A stretch of DNA of 64,000 nt from Labedaea rhizosphaerae. Lineage in GTDB: Bacteria; Actinomycetota; Actinomycetes; Mycobacteriales; Pseudonocardiaceae. The stretch is taken from positions 620,001 to 684,000 of the forward strand of contig NZ_SNXZ01000001.1 in the NCBI RefSeq assembly GCF_004362825.1, read 5' to 3'. The notes under the pieces were generated by a model. That model saw only the letters and a program-made list of their open reading frames with translations, ran no database searches and was not told where the DNA came from. The first letter of the stretch is position 1; each line of letters starts with the position of its first letter. Below, piece by piece: positions 19,066 to 30,504 of this stretch. The position numbers were made by a program, and so were the translations under genes.

Positions 19066-19071
19066 TAGGGT
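19066..19071 (+). promoter_or_regulatory. -10 box of a leaderless promoter (GlsB-type gene)
   Basis: TAGGGT, then 7 nt, then the GTG at 19079, with no Shine-Dalgarno in between. Confidence 0.55.
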
Positions 19072-19078
19072 TCGCGCC

Positions 19079-19357
19079 GTGGGGATCATCGCGTGGATCG
19101 TGTTCGGGGCGCTGGCCGGCTGGGCGGCGAACCTGGTCGTCGGCGGCCGTGAGCGGCAGCGGCAAGGCTGTCTGGTCAGCATCCTCGTCGGCGTGGTCGG
19201 GGCCGCGCTGGGCGGGTTGATCTACCGGCTCTTCACCGGCCGGGACAAGTTCTTCGAGTTCGATTTCCCGAGTTTCGGGGTCGCCGTGCTGGGCGCGATC
19301 GTGCTGCTCGTGATCCTTCGCCTCGCGCAGAGCGCAGGCCGGCGTAACCGTCAGTAG
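19079..19357 (+). CDS. GlsB/YeaQ/YmgE-type small membrane protein
   Basis: 92 residues, three membrane helices (about 2-20, 33-52, 66-86). The pattern GIIAWIVFGALAGWAANLVV and ILVGVVGAALGG are hallmarks of the transglycosylase-associated (GlsB/YeaQ) family, linked to general stress in other bacteria; the mechanism is unknown. It has its own leaderless promoter. Base composition is typical of the window. Confidence 0.88.
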   Translation: MGIIAWIVFGALAGWAANLVVGGRERQRQGCLVSILVGVVGAALGGLIYRLFTGRDKFFEFDFPSFGVAVLGAIVLLVILRLAQSAGRRNRQ

Positions 19358-19565
19358 TCGACTTATCTCGTAAAGCGTTGATTACTGCCAGCATCCGGCT
19401 TTACACTCTGTGGGCAATTCACGATCATCCGGCCGGCGCGTGCGCCGTCGGGGGGCGCACGGGCCGGTCGGATCCAACTCCTGATCCACCTGCGTATGTC
19501 TCGGCGCACCTGGCGTAGCGTTTGACCTCCATCCGCCGCCGGCCCGCGAGGACGACCCAGCCGCC

Positions 19566-20270
19566 ATGACCGAGAAGAAAGCGCTTGCGCACGCCGTCGA
19601 CCTGGCTCGAAGCGTCGTGCCGCCCATGCACCCCGCCGGTCGCCCGTTCGTCGCGGGTGGCCTCGCCCTCACCTTGGCGCTGCGCCGGTTCTCCCGGCCC
19701 GCGGGCGTCGCGGGCGCCGTCCTGACCTCGTGGCTCGCGTGGTTCTTCCGCGAGCCCAACCGGGTCACCCCGCAGCGCCCCGGCATCGCGGTCGCGCCCG
19801 CCGACGGCACCGTCTCGCACGTCGTCGAGGCCGTGGCACCGCCGGAACTGGGGCTCGGCGACACCCCGATGCTGCGGGTCAGCGTGTTCCTGTCCGTCTT
19901 CGACGTGCACGTGCAGCGCGCGCCTGCGACGGGTTCGATCGCCAAGGCCGTCTACCGGCCGGGCAAGTTCCTCTCCGCCGACCTCGACAAGGCCAGCGAC
20001 GACAACGAGCGCAACACGCTCCTGCTGCACACCGACGACGGCCACCAGCTCGTCGTCGTCCAGATCGCGGGCCTGGTGGCCCGCCGCATCGTCTGCCACG
20101 TTAAGGACGACGACAAGGTCGTCGCCGGGCAGACCTACGGACTGATCAGGTTCGGGTCGCGCGTCGACCTGTACGTGCCGCGCGGCAGCCGCGTGCTCGT
20201 CGAAGCCGGTCAGCGCACCATCGGCGGCGAGACGGTGCTCGCCGAGCTGCCGCCCCACCCGGAGGCCTGA
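19566..20270 (+). CDS. psd: Phosphatidylserine decarboxylase proenzyme (short type)
   Basis: 234 residues. It makes phosphatidylethanolamine from phosphatidylserine. N-terminal membrane-associated helices are followed by WFFREPNRVTP, APADGTVSHVVE, the VSVFLSVFDVHVQRAP strand and the self-cleavage site RFGSRVD, where Ser becomes the pyruvoyl group (about residue 197). Length matches the compact archaeal/actinobacterial type. It is followed after 3 bp by pssA, which makes its substrate, so the two form an operon. Confidence 0.95.
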   Translation: MTEKKALAHAVDLARSVVPPMHPAGRPFVAGGLALTLALRRFSRPAGVAGAVLTSWLAWFFREPNRVTPQRPGIAVAPADGTVSHVVEAVAPPELGLGDTPMLRVSVFLSVFDVHVQRAPATGSIAKAVYRPGKFLSADLDKASDDNERNTLLLHTDDGHQLVVVQIAGLVARRIVCHVKDDDKVVAGQTYGLIRFGSRVDLYVPRGSRVLVEAGQRTIGGETVLAELPPHPEA

Positions 20271-20273
20271 CGA

Positions 20274-21251
20274 ATGGCACCCGCCACCCCCGGCGTCCGG
20301 TTGCTGCCGAACGCCATCACGGTGCTCGCCATGTCCGCGGGGCTGTCCGCGGCGTTCTTCGCGCTCAACGGCAACTACCCGATCGCGATCGCGGGCATCG
20401 GCGTCGCCGCGGTGCTGGACAGCCTCGACGGCCGCATCGCGCGGCTGCTCGACGCGACCAGCAAGATGGGCGCCGAGCTGGACTCGCTCTCCGACGCCAT
20501 CGCGTTCGGCGTCTCGCCCGCGCTGGTGCTGTTCAGCTGGAAGCTCGGCCACGGCGACAAGATCGGCTGGATCGCCACGCTGGTCTTCGCGGTGTGCATG
20601 ATCCTGCGCCTGGCCCGGTTCAACACCCTGCTCGACGACACCGACCAGCCGGTGTACACCAAGGAGTTCTTCGTCGGCGTGCCCGCCCCGGCCGGCGGGC
20701 TGGTGGCGTTGCTGCCGTTGATCCTCACGCACGCGATCGGCCACGAAGGCTGGTGGTCGTCCTATGTGGTGGTGATGCTGTGGACCGTCGCCACGGCCGC
20801 GCTGCTGATCAGCCGCATCCCGACGTTGTCGGTGAAGACCATCAAGGTGCCCGCCAAGTTCGCGGCGCTGCTGCTGGTGCTCGTCGGGCTGCTGGCGGCC
20901 GCGGTCATCACCTACCCGCTGGCGACCCTCGCCGTGGCGGCGATCGGCTACCTGCTGCACATCCCGTTCGCGGTGCGCCGCCACCGCTGGCTCGCCAAGC
21001 ACCCCGAGGCGTGGGACGTCCCGCCGCGGGAACGGCGGGCGATCCGGCGCAGCCGGGTCAACCGGCGCCTCGGGATCCGCCCACCGCTGCGCAAGGTCGC
21101 CGGTGCCGCCCGCCGGGCCGTCCGGCTGCCGCGGCGCGGGACCGACGACCACGTCCGGGTTCCGCTCGTGGCCCAGCGCGGCCGGCCCAACCCGCGCCGG
21201 TGGAGCCGCATCGGGTTGCGTCGCAACAACACGCGTCCCGGGGACCGCTGA
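20274..21251 (+). CDS. pssA: CDP-diacylglycerol-serine O-phosphatidyltransferase
   Basis: 325 residues. The CDP-alcohol phosphotransferase motif is complete in DSLDGRIARLLD and KMGAELDSLSD (about 42-70). Six to eight membrane helices end near residue 240, then a ~75-residue basic cytoplasmic tail (Arg-rich, no known domain) extends beyond typical homologues. It makes phosphatidylserine, which the product of the upstream gene then decarboxylates. Start 3 bp after psd. Confidence 0.95.
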   Translation: MAPATPGVRLLPNAITVLAMSAGLSAAFFALNGNYPIAIAGIGVAAVLDSLDGRIARLLDATSKMGAELDSLSDAIAFGVSPALVLFSWKLGHGDKIGWIATLVFAVCMILRLARFNTLLDDTDQPVYTKEFFVGVPAPAGGLVALLPLILTHAIGHEGWWSSYVVVMLWTVATAALLISRIPTLSVKTIKVPAKFAALLLVLVGLLAAAVITYPLATLAVAAIGYLLHIPFAVRRHRWLAKHPEAWDVPPRERRAIRRSRVNRRLGIRPPLRKVAGAARRAVRLPRRGTDDHVRVPLVAQRGRPNPRRWSRIGLRRNNTRPGDR

Positions 21252-21256
21252 CCCCT

Positions 21257-21262
21257 TAAGCT
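21257..21262 (+). promoter_or_regulatory. -10 box of a leaderless promoter (AAA ATPase gene)
   Basis: TAAGCT, 7 nt, then the GTG at 21270. It lies in the 18-bp gap after pssA, so the ATPase can be transcribed separately from psd-pssA. Confidence 0.5.
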
Positions 21263-21269
21263 CGTCGCC

Positions 21270-23528
21270 GTGTCGTCGCCACAGATCACGCTGACCGCCC
21301 GGCTCTCCCCGTCCGCACTGGACACCCGTCGCGGGGTGGTGCGCCTGCACCCGGAGGTGCTCGACGCCCTCGGGCTGCGGCAATGGGATGCGGTGCGGTT
21401 GGTCGGTGCCCGGGTCAGCGCGGCGATCGCCGCCGAGGGCGACCCGGCCGCGCCGACCGGCGTCGTGCTGCTCGACGACGTGACGATGTCCAACCTCGGC
21501 ATCACCGAACAGGCCGAGGTCGTCGTCGGCCCGACCCAGGTCGTGGCGGCGCGGTCGGTGACCGTCGCCGGGTCGCGCCTGGCCACCAAGACGCTGAACG
21601 CGCAGACGTTGCGGCTGGCGCTGGCCGGCAAGGTGCTGACCGTCGGCGACGCGGTGTCCCTGCTGCCGCAGGACCTCGTGCCTGAGTCCGGCGCCGATCC
21701 GACCACCGCGCGCCAGAAGCTCTCCACCGCGCTCGGGGGCACGTGGACCACCGAACTGCTGACGGTCACCGCGACCGAGCCCGCGGGTCCCGTGGCCGTC
21801 CACCCGTCCACTGTGGTCAGTTGGCGCGACGGCACCCCGTCATCACCCGCACCGACAGCGGACGGGAACACGCAGCTCACCGCGACCACGACGCAGCAGG
21901 CGCCCGTGACGACCGCGCCCATCGTGACCGAGCAGCAGGAACCACCGGTCCCGATCGCCGACCTGGCGGGCGCGGGCACCCAGGCCCGCAAACTCACCGA
22001 GTGGTTCGAGCTCGCGTTCCGCCAGCCGGAACTGCTGCGCAAGCTGGGTGCGGCGCCGCGCCTGGGCGTGCTTGTCAGCGGACCGGAAGGCGTCGGCAAG
22101 GCCACCCTGGTCCGCTCGGTCGCGCACGCGGTGGGCGCGGGCGTGATCGAACTGGCCGCGCCCGCCGTGGCCGCGCTGGAGGCGAACGCGTCGGCCGCGA
22201 GCGTCGGCGAAGCGGTCGGCAAGGCGGTGGAACGGGCCGAGACCGGCGAGCCGACGGTCCTGCTGATCACCGACATCGACAGCCTGCTGCCCGCCACGAG
22301 CCCGCCGCCGGTGTCCACAGTGGTGTTGCAGGTGCTGACCACGGCGGTGTCGACGCCCAGCCTGGCGATCGTGGCGAGCACGGCGCGCCCGGAGTCGGTC
22401 GACCCGCGGCTGCGCAGTGTCGAGCTGTTGGACCGTGAGCTGGCGTTGCCGTTGCCGGAGGCCAAGACCCGCACGGAGTTGCTGCGCGTGCTGCTGCGCG
22501 ACCTGCCCCTGGAGTCCGAAGTGGACTTCGGTGCGCTGGCCGAGCGCACGCCCGGCTTCGTGGCCGCGGACCTGGTGGCGTTGCGCCGGGAAGCAGCCGT
22601 GCGGGCGGCGTTGCGCCAGCGCGAGGTCGACGAGCCGCGCATCTCCGAGACGGACCTGAAGGGCGCGCTGGAGACCGTGCGGCCCACGTCGATGTCCACT
22701 TCGGACAACCTGCAGACCGGCGGTCTCACGCTGGAAGAAGTCGGCGACATGGTCGAGGTCAAGCAGGCGCTGACCGAGGCCGTGCTGTGGCCGTTGCAGT
22801 ACCCGGACTCCTTCGCCCGCCTCGGGGTCATGCCGCCGCGCGGGGTGTTGCTGTACGGGCCGCCGGGGTGCGGCAAGACGTTCCTGGTGCGCGCGCTCGC
22901 CGGAACCGGCCAGCTGAACGTCATGTCCGTCAAGGGCGCCGAGCTGATGGACAAGTGGGTCGGCGAGTCCGAACGCGCGGTGCGCGAACTCTTCCGCCGC
23001 GCCGCCGAGGCCGCCCCGACGATGATCTTCCTGGACGAGGTGGACGCGCTGGCGCCCCGGCGCGGGCAGTCGTCGGATTCCGGGGTGGGCGACCGCGTGG
23101 TCGCCGCCCTGCTGACCGAACTGGACGGCGTCGAACCGGTCCGCGACGTCGTGGTGCTGGGCGCGACGAACCGCCCCGAACTGGTCGACCCCGCGTTGCT
23201 GCGCCCGGGCCGGCTGGAGCGTGTCGTGTACGTGCCGCCGCCGGACGCGGAGGCGCGCGCCGAGATCCTCAAGGCCGCCGCCCGCAAGACCCCGTTGACC
23301 GAAGGCGTCGACCTGGCCGAAATCGCCACCACCCTGGACGGCTACTCGGCCGCGGACTGCGCGGCCCTGATCCGCGAGGCGGCTCTGACCGCCATGCGCG
23401 AATCGCTGGAAGCCACCGAGGTGACCGCCGACCACCTGGCCGCCGCCCGCGAGAAGGTCCGCCCGTCCCTGGACCCGGTCCAGCTCGCGAACCTGGAAGC
23501 CTTCGCCGCCAACCGCGCCGCCCCATAA
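21270..23528 (+). CDS. Cdc48/p97-like double AAA+ ATPase
   Basis: 752 residues. The N-terminal 180 residues look like a Cdc48 N domain (double-psi barrel start TARLSPSALDTRRGVVRLHP). The first AAA module is weak (Walker A GPEGVGKATLV about 272; Walker B LLITDIDSLL). The second is canonical (Walker A YGPPGCGKTFLV about 528; Walker B MIFLDEVDALAPRRG; second region GATNRPELVDPALLRPGRLE). The linkers contain Pro/Thr-rich stretches. Known relatives unfold protein substrates; the client here is unknown. It follows the phospholipid genes psd and pssA. Confidence 0.9.
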   Translation: MSSPQITLTARLSPSALDTRRGVVRLHPEVLDALGLRQWDAVRLVGARVSAAIAAEGDPAAPTGVVLLDDVTMSNLGITEQAEVVVGPTQVVAARSVTVAGSRLATKTLNAQTLRLALAGKVLTVGDAVSLLPQDLVPESGADPTTARQKLSTALGGTWTTELLTVTATEPAGPVAVHPSTVVSWRDGTPSSPAPTADGNTQLTATTTQQAPVTTAPIVTEQQEPPVPIADLAGAGTQARKLTEWFELAFRQPELLRKLGAAPRLGVLVSGPEGVGKATLVRSVAHAVGAGVIELAAPAVAALEANASAASVGEAVGKAVERAETGEPTVLLITDIDSLLPATSPPPVSTVVLQVLTTAVSTPSLAIVASTARPESVDPRLRSVELLDRELALPLPEAKTRTELLRVLLRDLPLESEVDFGALAERTPGFVAADLVALRREAAVRAALRQREVDEPRISETDLKGALETVRPTSMSTSDNLQTGGLTLEEVGDMVEVKQALTEAVLWPLQYPDSFARLGVMPPRGVLLYGPPGCGKTFLVRALAGTGQLNVMSVKGAELMDKWVGESERAVRELFRRAAEAAPTMIFLDEVDALAPRRGQSSDSGVGDRVVAALLTELDGVEPVRDVVVLGATNRPELVDPALLRPGRLERVVYVPPPDAEARAEILKAAARKTPLTEGVDLAEIATTLDGYSAADCAALIREAALTAMRESLEATEVTADHLAAAREKVRPSLDPVQLANLEAFAANRAAP

Positions 23529-23567
23529 GCGAACGCAACGCACAACGCTGCTACATAAGGGAACTAG

Positions 23568-23680
23568 CGCAGCCCCCACCCTCCTCGGGGGGCACCCCTG
23601 CAGCCAGTCTATCGGCTTTGGGCGGTCCGATGGGCGCGGTGGAGTCTTCTGTGGACAACTGGGTGCCTGTGGAAAACTCC
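23568..23680 (+). repeat. Dispersed DnaA-box element, copy B
   Basis: Begins GCAGCCCCCACCCTCCTC, continues GGGGGGCACCCC, CCAGTCTATCGG, and ends with TGTGGACAA (23650-23658) and TGTGGAAAA (23668-23676), 18 bp apart centre to centre. It lies between the convergent AAA ATPase and LytR_C genes. Confidence 0.8.
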
Positions 23681-23706
23681 GCCGCCGAACCCGGACTCGG
23701 TGCGGG

Positions 23707-24315
23707 TCAGCCCTTGCCGGGCTTGCCGGTGTAGTCGTTGGTGACGATCACGATCACGCCCGGCGACGCGGCCTGGATGCCCGCGAACCGCGGCTCCACC
23801 CGCAACCCGTACGTCCGCGCGAGTTCCCGCGCCGCCGCCTCTTCGGCGGTGCCCGGCCGGTAGTACACGGTCGCGGTCGCGATGATGCCCTGCGAGTAGT
23901 TGCCGACCTCGACGACGTTCCAGCCACCGCCGCGGATGTCCTTCGCGGCCTGCGCGGCCAGCCCGTGGATGGTGCTGTTGTTGTAGATCCGCACGGGCTG
24001 CGCGTGCGTCGACGGCGGCGCGGACGTGTGCGGTGGCGGCTTGGCCGTCGTGGTCGTGGTCGTGGCCGGGGGCGGGGTCGACGACGACGTCGAGGCGGGC
24101 GGCGGCTTCACCGACGTGCTCGGCGGCGGCTGCGGCGAGGTCGGCGGCGCGGCCGACGTCGTGGTGGTCGACGGGGACGGCGTCGGACCGGCGTTGTCCT
24201 TGCCTGATCCGCCGAACAGCGTGATCACGCCGATGACCAGCGCGATGGCCGCGATCCCGAGCAGTAAGAAGCCCGCGGCTCGTGCCGAACGGTTTCCGGG
24301 CGGCGGTGTGGTCAT
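23707..24315 (-). CDS. LytR C-terminal-domain membrane protein
   Basis: 202 residues. A short cytoplasmic N-terminus, one membrane helix (AAGFLLLGIAAIALVIGVITLF, about 13-34), a ~75-residue Pro/Thr/Ser-rich spacer and a LytR_C domain (about 115-202: VRIYNNSTIHGLAAQAAKDI, VEVGNYSQG, YYRPGTAEEAAARELA). Stand-alone LytR_C proteins are envelope-associated and of unknown role. It overlaps the DUF3263 gene upstream by ATGA, a conserved actinobacterial pair found next to def. Confidence 0.85.
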   Translation of the reverse strand: MTTPPPGNRSARAAGFLLLGIAAIALVIGVITLFGGSGKDNAGPTPSPSTTTTSAAPPTSPQPPPSTSVKPPPASTSSSTPPPATTTTTTAKPPPHTSAPPSTHAQPVRIYNNSTIHGLAAQAAKDIRGGGWNVVEVGNYSQGIIATATVYYRPGTAEEAAARELARTYGLRVEPRFAGIQAASPGVIVIVTNDYTGKPGKG

Positions 24316-24608
24316 CGCGGCTCGACACCGAACCGGCGAGCCGCGCGCGCCCGCAGGCGCCCGGCGCGCAGCCGGCGCAGCCGCTTGACCAGCATCGGGT
24401 CGGCCTGCACGGCCTCCTGCTTCTCGATCAGCTCGTTCAGCAGCTGGTAGTACCGGGTGGACGACATGTCGAAGATCTCGCGGATCGCCTGCTCCTTGGC
24501 GCCCGCGTACTTCCACCACTGCCGCTCGAAGGCCAGTATCGCGTGCTCACGACTCGTCAGCCCGTCGTTCGGCTCCGCTTGCGGTACCAGGGCCTCTGCG
24601 GCGTCCAT
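24312..24608 (-). CDS. DUF3263 protein (small DNA-binding-like)
   Basis: 98 residues from the ATG at 24608; an upstream in-frame start at 24656 is less likely. The DUF3263 pattern LTSREHAILAFERQWWKYAG and EIFDMSSTRYYQLLNELI (about 18-60) resembles a helix-turn-helix and is conserved across actinobacteria. A basic Arg-rich tail follows. Overlaps the LytR_C gene by 4 bp and is divergent from def. Confidence 0.88.
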   Translation of the reverse strand: MDAAEALVPQAEPNDGLTSREHAILAFERQWWKYAGAKEQAIREIFDMSSTRYYQLLNELIEKQEAVQADPMLVKRLRRLRAGRLRARAARRFGVEPR

Positions 24609-24742
24609 CTGGCTCCTCGCCTCGCGGTCTGGACTCCTTGCGCACCGGGGAATCACACTCGTGGAATTCCCCGGTGACCATTACATCACGTCGTCACGCC
24701 GCCGCGACCGTGCCGCCCCGGCATGTCTCCTATCTGTACCAA

Positions 24743-24748
24743 TAAGGT
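24743..24748 (+). promoter_or_regulatory. -10 box of a leaderless promoter (def)
   Basis: TAAGGT followed by 7 nt and the ATG at 24756; no Shine-Dalgarno. A further AT-rich stretch with TATCTGTACC lies just upstream. Confidence 0.55.
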
Positions 24749-24755
24749 CTGACAC

Positions 24756-25325
24756 ATGGCCGTGCACCCCATCCGCATCGTCGGCGACCCCGTGCTCGCG
24801 GAGCCCGCCAAGACCGTCGAGACCTTCGACGACGACCTGCGCACGCTGATCGCGGACATGTTCGAGACCAACACCGCCGCCAACGGCGCCGGGCTCGCCG
24901 CGCCCCAGATCGGTGTGCCGCTGCGGGTCTTCGTCTACGACTGCCCCGACGACGAGCGCATCCGGCACAAGGGCGTGGTCGTGAACCCGGTGCTGGAGAC
25001 CTCGGAGATCCCGGAGACCATGCCGGACCCCGACGACGACCTCGAGGGCTGCCTCTCGGTGCCCGGCGAGACGTTCCCGACCGGCCGCGCGCACTGGGCG
25101 AAGGTGACCGGCCAGGACGGCGACGGCAACCCGGTCGAGGTCGAGGGCACCGGCTTCTTCGCGCGCTGTCTGCAGCACGAGTGCGACCACCTCGACGGCC
25201 TGCTCTACCTGTCGCGGCTGACCGGCCGGCACGTCAAGGCCGCGAAGAAGACGGTCAAGAAGAACGGCTGGGGCGTGCCCGGCCTTTCGTGGGACCCGGC
25301 AGTCGAGGAGGACCCGTTCGCTTGA
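24756..25325 (+). CDS. def: Peptide deformylase
   Basis: 189 residues. It removes the formyl group from nascent N-terminal Met. All three motifs are intact: [10 protein letters not shown] (about 47), EGCLSVPG (Cys metal ligand about 108) and QHECDHLDG (two His ligands and catalytic Glu, about 148). A C-terminal extension of ~25 residues is basic then acidic. Single-gene unit with a leaderless promoter. Confidence 0.97.
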   Translation: MAVHPIRIVGDPVLAEPAKTVETFDDDLRTLIADMFETNTAANGAGLAAPQIGVPLRVFVYDCPDDERIRHKGVVVNPVLETSEIPETMPDPDDDLEGCLSVPGETFPTGRAHWAKVTGQDGDGNPVEVEGTGFFARCLQHECDHLDGLLYLSRLTGRHVKAAKKTVKKNGWGVPGLSWDPAVEEDPFA

Positions 25326-25410
25326 GGTGAACGGGTGCCTGGGAACACCAGGAATCGGCGCACACTTGTACTACCTGCAACGGTGTAATTCGTGAAAGTG
25401 GGTAGTCGCG

Positions 25411-26331
25411 ATGACGGATCTCGAGGCCCTCGACGCCTACTCGCGCACGGTCAGCGCGGTCGCTTCGGAACTGACCCCGCACGTGGCGAGCGTCCGGCTC
25501 GGCAACGGCGGCGGCTCGGCCGTCGTCTTCGACACCAGCGGCCACCTGCTGACGAACGCGCACGTCGTCGGCTCGTCGCAGCGGGGGACGGCGACGTATT
25601 CCGACGGAACCGAGGCCGTCTTCCGGGTGGTCGGCACCGACCCGTTGTCCGACCTCGCGGTCCTGCACGCGATCGGCGACACCCCCAAGCCCGCCCGCAT
25701 GGGCAACGCGGACGAGCTCGTCGTCGGTCAACTGGTGGTGGCCGTGGGCAGCCCGCTCGGCCTGGCCGGATCGGTGACCGCCGGCGTGGTCAGCGCGCTC
25801 GGCCGCTCGCTGCCGACGCGCACCGGCGCCGCGGGCCGCGTGATCGAGAACGTGATCCAGACCGACGCGGCGCTGAACCCCGGCAACTCCGGCGGCGCGC
25901 TCGCGGAGTCGTCGGGCAAGGTCGTCGGCGTGAACACCGCGGTCGCGGGCTTCGGCCTCGGGCTCGCGGTGCCGATCAACCAGACGACGTGGCGGGTCAT
26001 CGAGACCCTGCTGACCGAAGGCCGGGTGCGCCGCGCGTACCTGGGCATCGTCGGCGTCCCCGCGCCGCTGCCCGACGACGTCGCCGAGCGGACCGGGCAG
26101 AAGGCGGGCCTGCGCGTGGTCGAGGTCGTTCGCGGCGGCCCGGCGCACAAGGCGGGACTGCGCCCCGGCGACCTGATCTTGACCGTCGGACGGTCCGAGG
26201 TGGCCGACGCCCAGGACATCCAACGCATGCTCTTCGGCGAAGCGATCGGCACCGACCTCCCGGTGACCGTCCTGCGCAACGGCGCGATGGTCGACGTGTT
26301 CACCGTCCCCGCCGAACTGGCCGCCTCCTGA
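25411..26331 (+). CDS. HtrA/DegP-like trypsin-PDZ peptidase without export signal
   Basis: 306 residues. The trypsin-like domain (about 20-205) has His in LLTNAHVVGSS, Asp in DPLSDLAVLHA and Ser in NPGNSGGALAES. The PDZ domain (about 215-300) has YLGIVGV and GGPAHKAGLRPGDLILTVG. Typical HtrA proteins carry a signal or membrane anchor; none is seen here, suggesting a cytoplasmic quality-control protease. No better upstream start in frame is apparent. A DnaA-box repeat element follows directly. Confidence 0.88.
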   Translation: MTDLEALDAYSRTVSAVASELTPHVASVRLGNGGGSAVVFDTSGHLLTNAHVVGSSQRGTATYSDGTEAVFRVVGTDPLSDLAVLHAIGDTPKPARMGNADELVVGQLVVAVGSPLGLAGSVTAGVVSALGRSLPTRTGAAGRVIENVIQTDAALNPGNSGGALAESSGKVVGVNTAVAGFGLGLAVPINQTTWRVIETLLTEGRVRRAYLGIVGVPAPLPDDVAERTGQKAGLRVVEVVRGGPAHKAGLRPGDLILTVGRSEVADAQDIQRMLFGEAIGTDLPVTVLRNGAMVDVFTVPAELAAS

Positions 26332-26337
26332 CCAAGA

Positions 26338-26450
26338 GGTTTTCCACACCGCGGCAGTTGTCCACAGATTCCGCCAACGCCCGCCTGACCAGCCCAAACC
26401 CGATAAACTGGACCTCGGGGAGCCCCCGGTGGCGGGTGGGGTTTGCTTAC
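26338..26450 (-). repeat. Dispersed DnaA-box element, copy C (inverted)
   Basis: The same element in opposite orientation: TTTTCCACA (26340-26348) and TTGTCCACA (26358-26366), then CTGACCAGCCCAAACCCGAT, AAACTGG and a GGGGAGCCCCCGG hairpin region. It directly follows the HtrA-like stop codon. Confidence 0.78.
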
Positions 26451-26489
26451 GCGAGGCGAAATTTGTCCGATTCGCCCATCCACCCAAGA

Positions 26490-26560
26490 AGACCCCGCTG
26501 ACCTGGTGGTTCGTGATCCAGCGGGCTTGGTCCCGCGCCCGGCGTGAACCCGCGACCGAC
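26490..26560 (+). repeat. Single copy of the AGCGGGCTT half-unit
   Basis: GCTGACCTGGTGGTTCGTGA, then CCAGCGGGCTTGGTCCC (core at 26521) and GGCGTGAACCCGCG. This is one degenerate unit of the family that forms the array at 44.9 kb. It lies between the HtrA-like and LysE genes; apart from this and copy C nothing else is seen in the 281-bp gap. Confidence 0.6.
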
Positions 26561-26612
26561 GCGGCAACGCCCCCGAGGATCGTGAGCCGGGGCGTAAATG
26601 CGTTGAGGCGAA

Positions 26613-27254
26613 GTGCCGTCCGCCGCGACCATCACCCGCGTGACCACGAGCCTCATCACCTTCTTCGCCGCGTCGCTGCTACTGGCGCTGTTCCCGGGAC
26701 CGGGAACGGCGCTCGTGCTGCGACAGGCGGTGCGCGGCGGACGCAAAGCCGCGCTGGCCACGGTGATCGGGATGGAGCTCGGCGTGCTGGTCTGGGCGCT
26801 GGCCGCCGCGTTCGGGGTCTCGGTGCTGCTGACCGCGTCCGAGATCGCCTACACGACCTTGCGGATCATCGGCGTGATCGTGCTCGTCTGGATCGGCATC
26901 CGGTCGCTCCTGCACGCCCGCCGCCCCGACACCGGACCGGCGCAGGCGCCGTCGACGGCACAAGGGGTCCGCGCGGGGCTGCTGGTGAACGTCGCCAACC
27001 CGAAGCTCGGCGTGTTCGCGGTGTCGTTCCTGCCGCAGTTCGTCGCGCCCGGCCCCGGGCACCAGTCGACGCTGGTCGTGCTGGCGCTGCTCTGGGTGGT
27101 CGTCGACACCCTCTGGTACCTGGTGGTCGTCGTGCTGCTCGACCGGATCAGCCGGTTCCTGCAGCGCGCGAAGGTGCGCAAGCGCCTGGAGCAAGTCTCC
27201 GGCACCGTGCTCATCGGGCTCGGAGTGCGACTCGCTCTCGATTCGTCCCGCTGA
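26613..27254 (+). CDS. LysE-family amino-acid exporter
   Basis: 213 residues, five to six membrane helices. The LysE/RhtB signature is visible as LLLALFPGPGTALVLRQAVRGGRKAALATVIGMELG split over residues 18-55, and NPKLGVFAVSFLPQF (about 128). It exports amino acids or related small molecules across the membrane; substrate unknown. The GTG at 26613 follows GAGG; a GTG at 26640 is possible. The 3' end overlaps the convergent zinc-ribbon gene by 44 bp. Confidence 0.88.
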   Translation: MPSAATITRVTTSLITFFAASLLLALFPGPGTALVLRQAVRGGRKAALATVIGMELGVLVWALAAAFGVSVLLTASEIAYTTLRIIGVIVLVWIGIRSLLHARRPDTGPAQAPSTAQGVRAGLLVNVANPKLGVFAVSFLPQFVAPGPGHQSTLVVLALLWVVVDTLWYLVVVVLLDRISRFLQRAKVRKRLEQVSGTVLIGLGVRLALDSSR

Positions 27255-27855
27255 ACCCGCGCCAGGGCAAGCCGGTGCCGGCGAGCACCTCGGCGAGCGA
27301 GTTCAGCGACGCTAACTCGTCCTCGCGCCCGGCGAGCACGGCGACGCACACCCGCCGCCGCTGGTGCGAGCTGAGCGTGTCGCCTTCCAGCACGAACGGC
27401 AGGCACAGCCGCCAGGTCGTCAGCACGGCCGGGCGCACCCGGTGCGGCGCACGCAACGCGAGGGTCCCCGACCGCAAGGCGGCCTGCCGGTCGTCCGGCG
27501 TGGTCCACCGCCACCGGTGTGCGTCGGCGGCGCCGCACCGCGGGCAGTCCAGCTCACCGCTGCCGAGGGTGCCGCGGCAGTCGCGGCACGGCAGCAGGGT
27601 CAGCGCCTTGTCGACGCAACGCCACGGTCGCTTGTCCGGTTTCTCCGACACGACCTTCTCGGCGAGGTTGCGTTCCTCGACGCTGCCGGCGCTCACACCT
27701 TCGCCATGGAGCAAGGTCCGCCAGTCGGTGAGCAGTACCTGCTCGACGCGTTCGGTGCAGCCGTCGCAGCCCGGGTAATTGCGTCCGCGCAGGTCACCGC
27801 ACGCAGGGCAGTAGAGGGCCGCGTCGGTGCGGGTGCGAGTGGTGCGCAAGGCCAC
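27211..27855 (-). CDS. Zinc-ribbon protein, unknown function
   Basis: 214 residues with several Cys pairs: CPACGDL (about 16), CDGC (about 30), CRDC (about 90) and CPRC (about 104), forming two probable zinc ribbons. The middle and C-terminal regions are basic and helical. No enzyme motif is seen. The GTG start has TAGCGT 6 nt upstream and no Shine-Dalgarno. The divergent thiC riboswitch begins 76 bp away. Confidence 0.6.
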   Translation of the reverse strand: MALRTTRTRTDAALYCPACGDLRGRNYPGCDGCTERVEQVLLTDWRTLLHGEGVSAGSVEERNLAEKVVSEKPDKRPWRCVDKALTLLPCRDCRGTLGSGELDCPRCGAADAHRWRWTTPDDRQAALRSGTLALRAPHRVRPAVLTTWRLCLPFVLEGDTLSSHQRRRVCVAVLAGREDELASLNSLAEVLAGTGLPWRGFSGTNRERVALRAR

Positions 27856-27930
27856 GCGTACACGCTACGCGCTCCGGCCTTGGCAGGCCGGGCAACCCTC
27901 GCCTATGGTCGGTCGCACAACACAAAACAC

Positions 27931-30500
<2,570 letters not shown>

Positions 30501-30504
<4 letters not shown>

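Noticed and set aside
20948..23332. Minus-strand frame of 794 codons
   Set aside because: Antisense of the AAA ATPase and pssA; Ser/Arg/Thr-rich low-complexity product.
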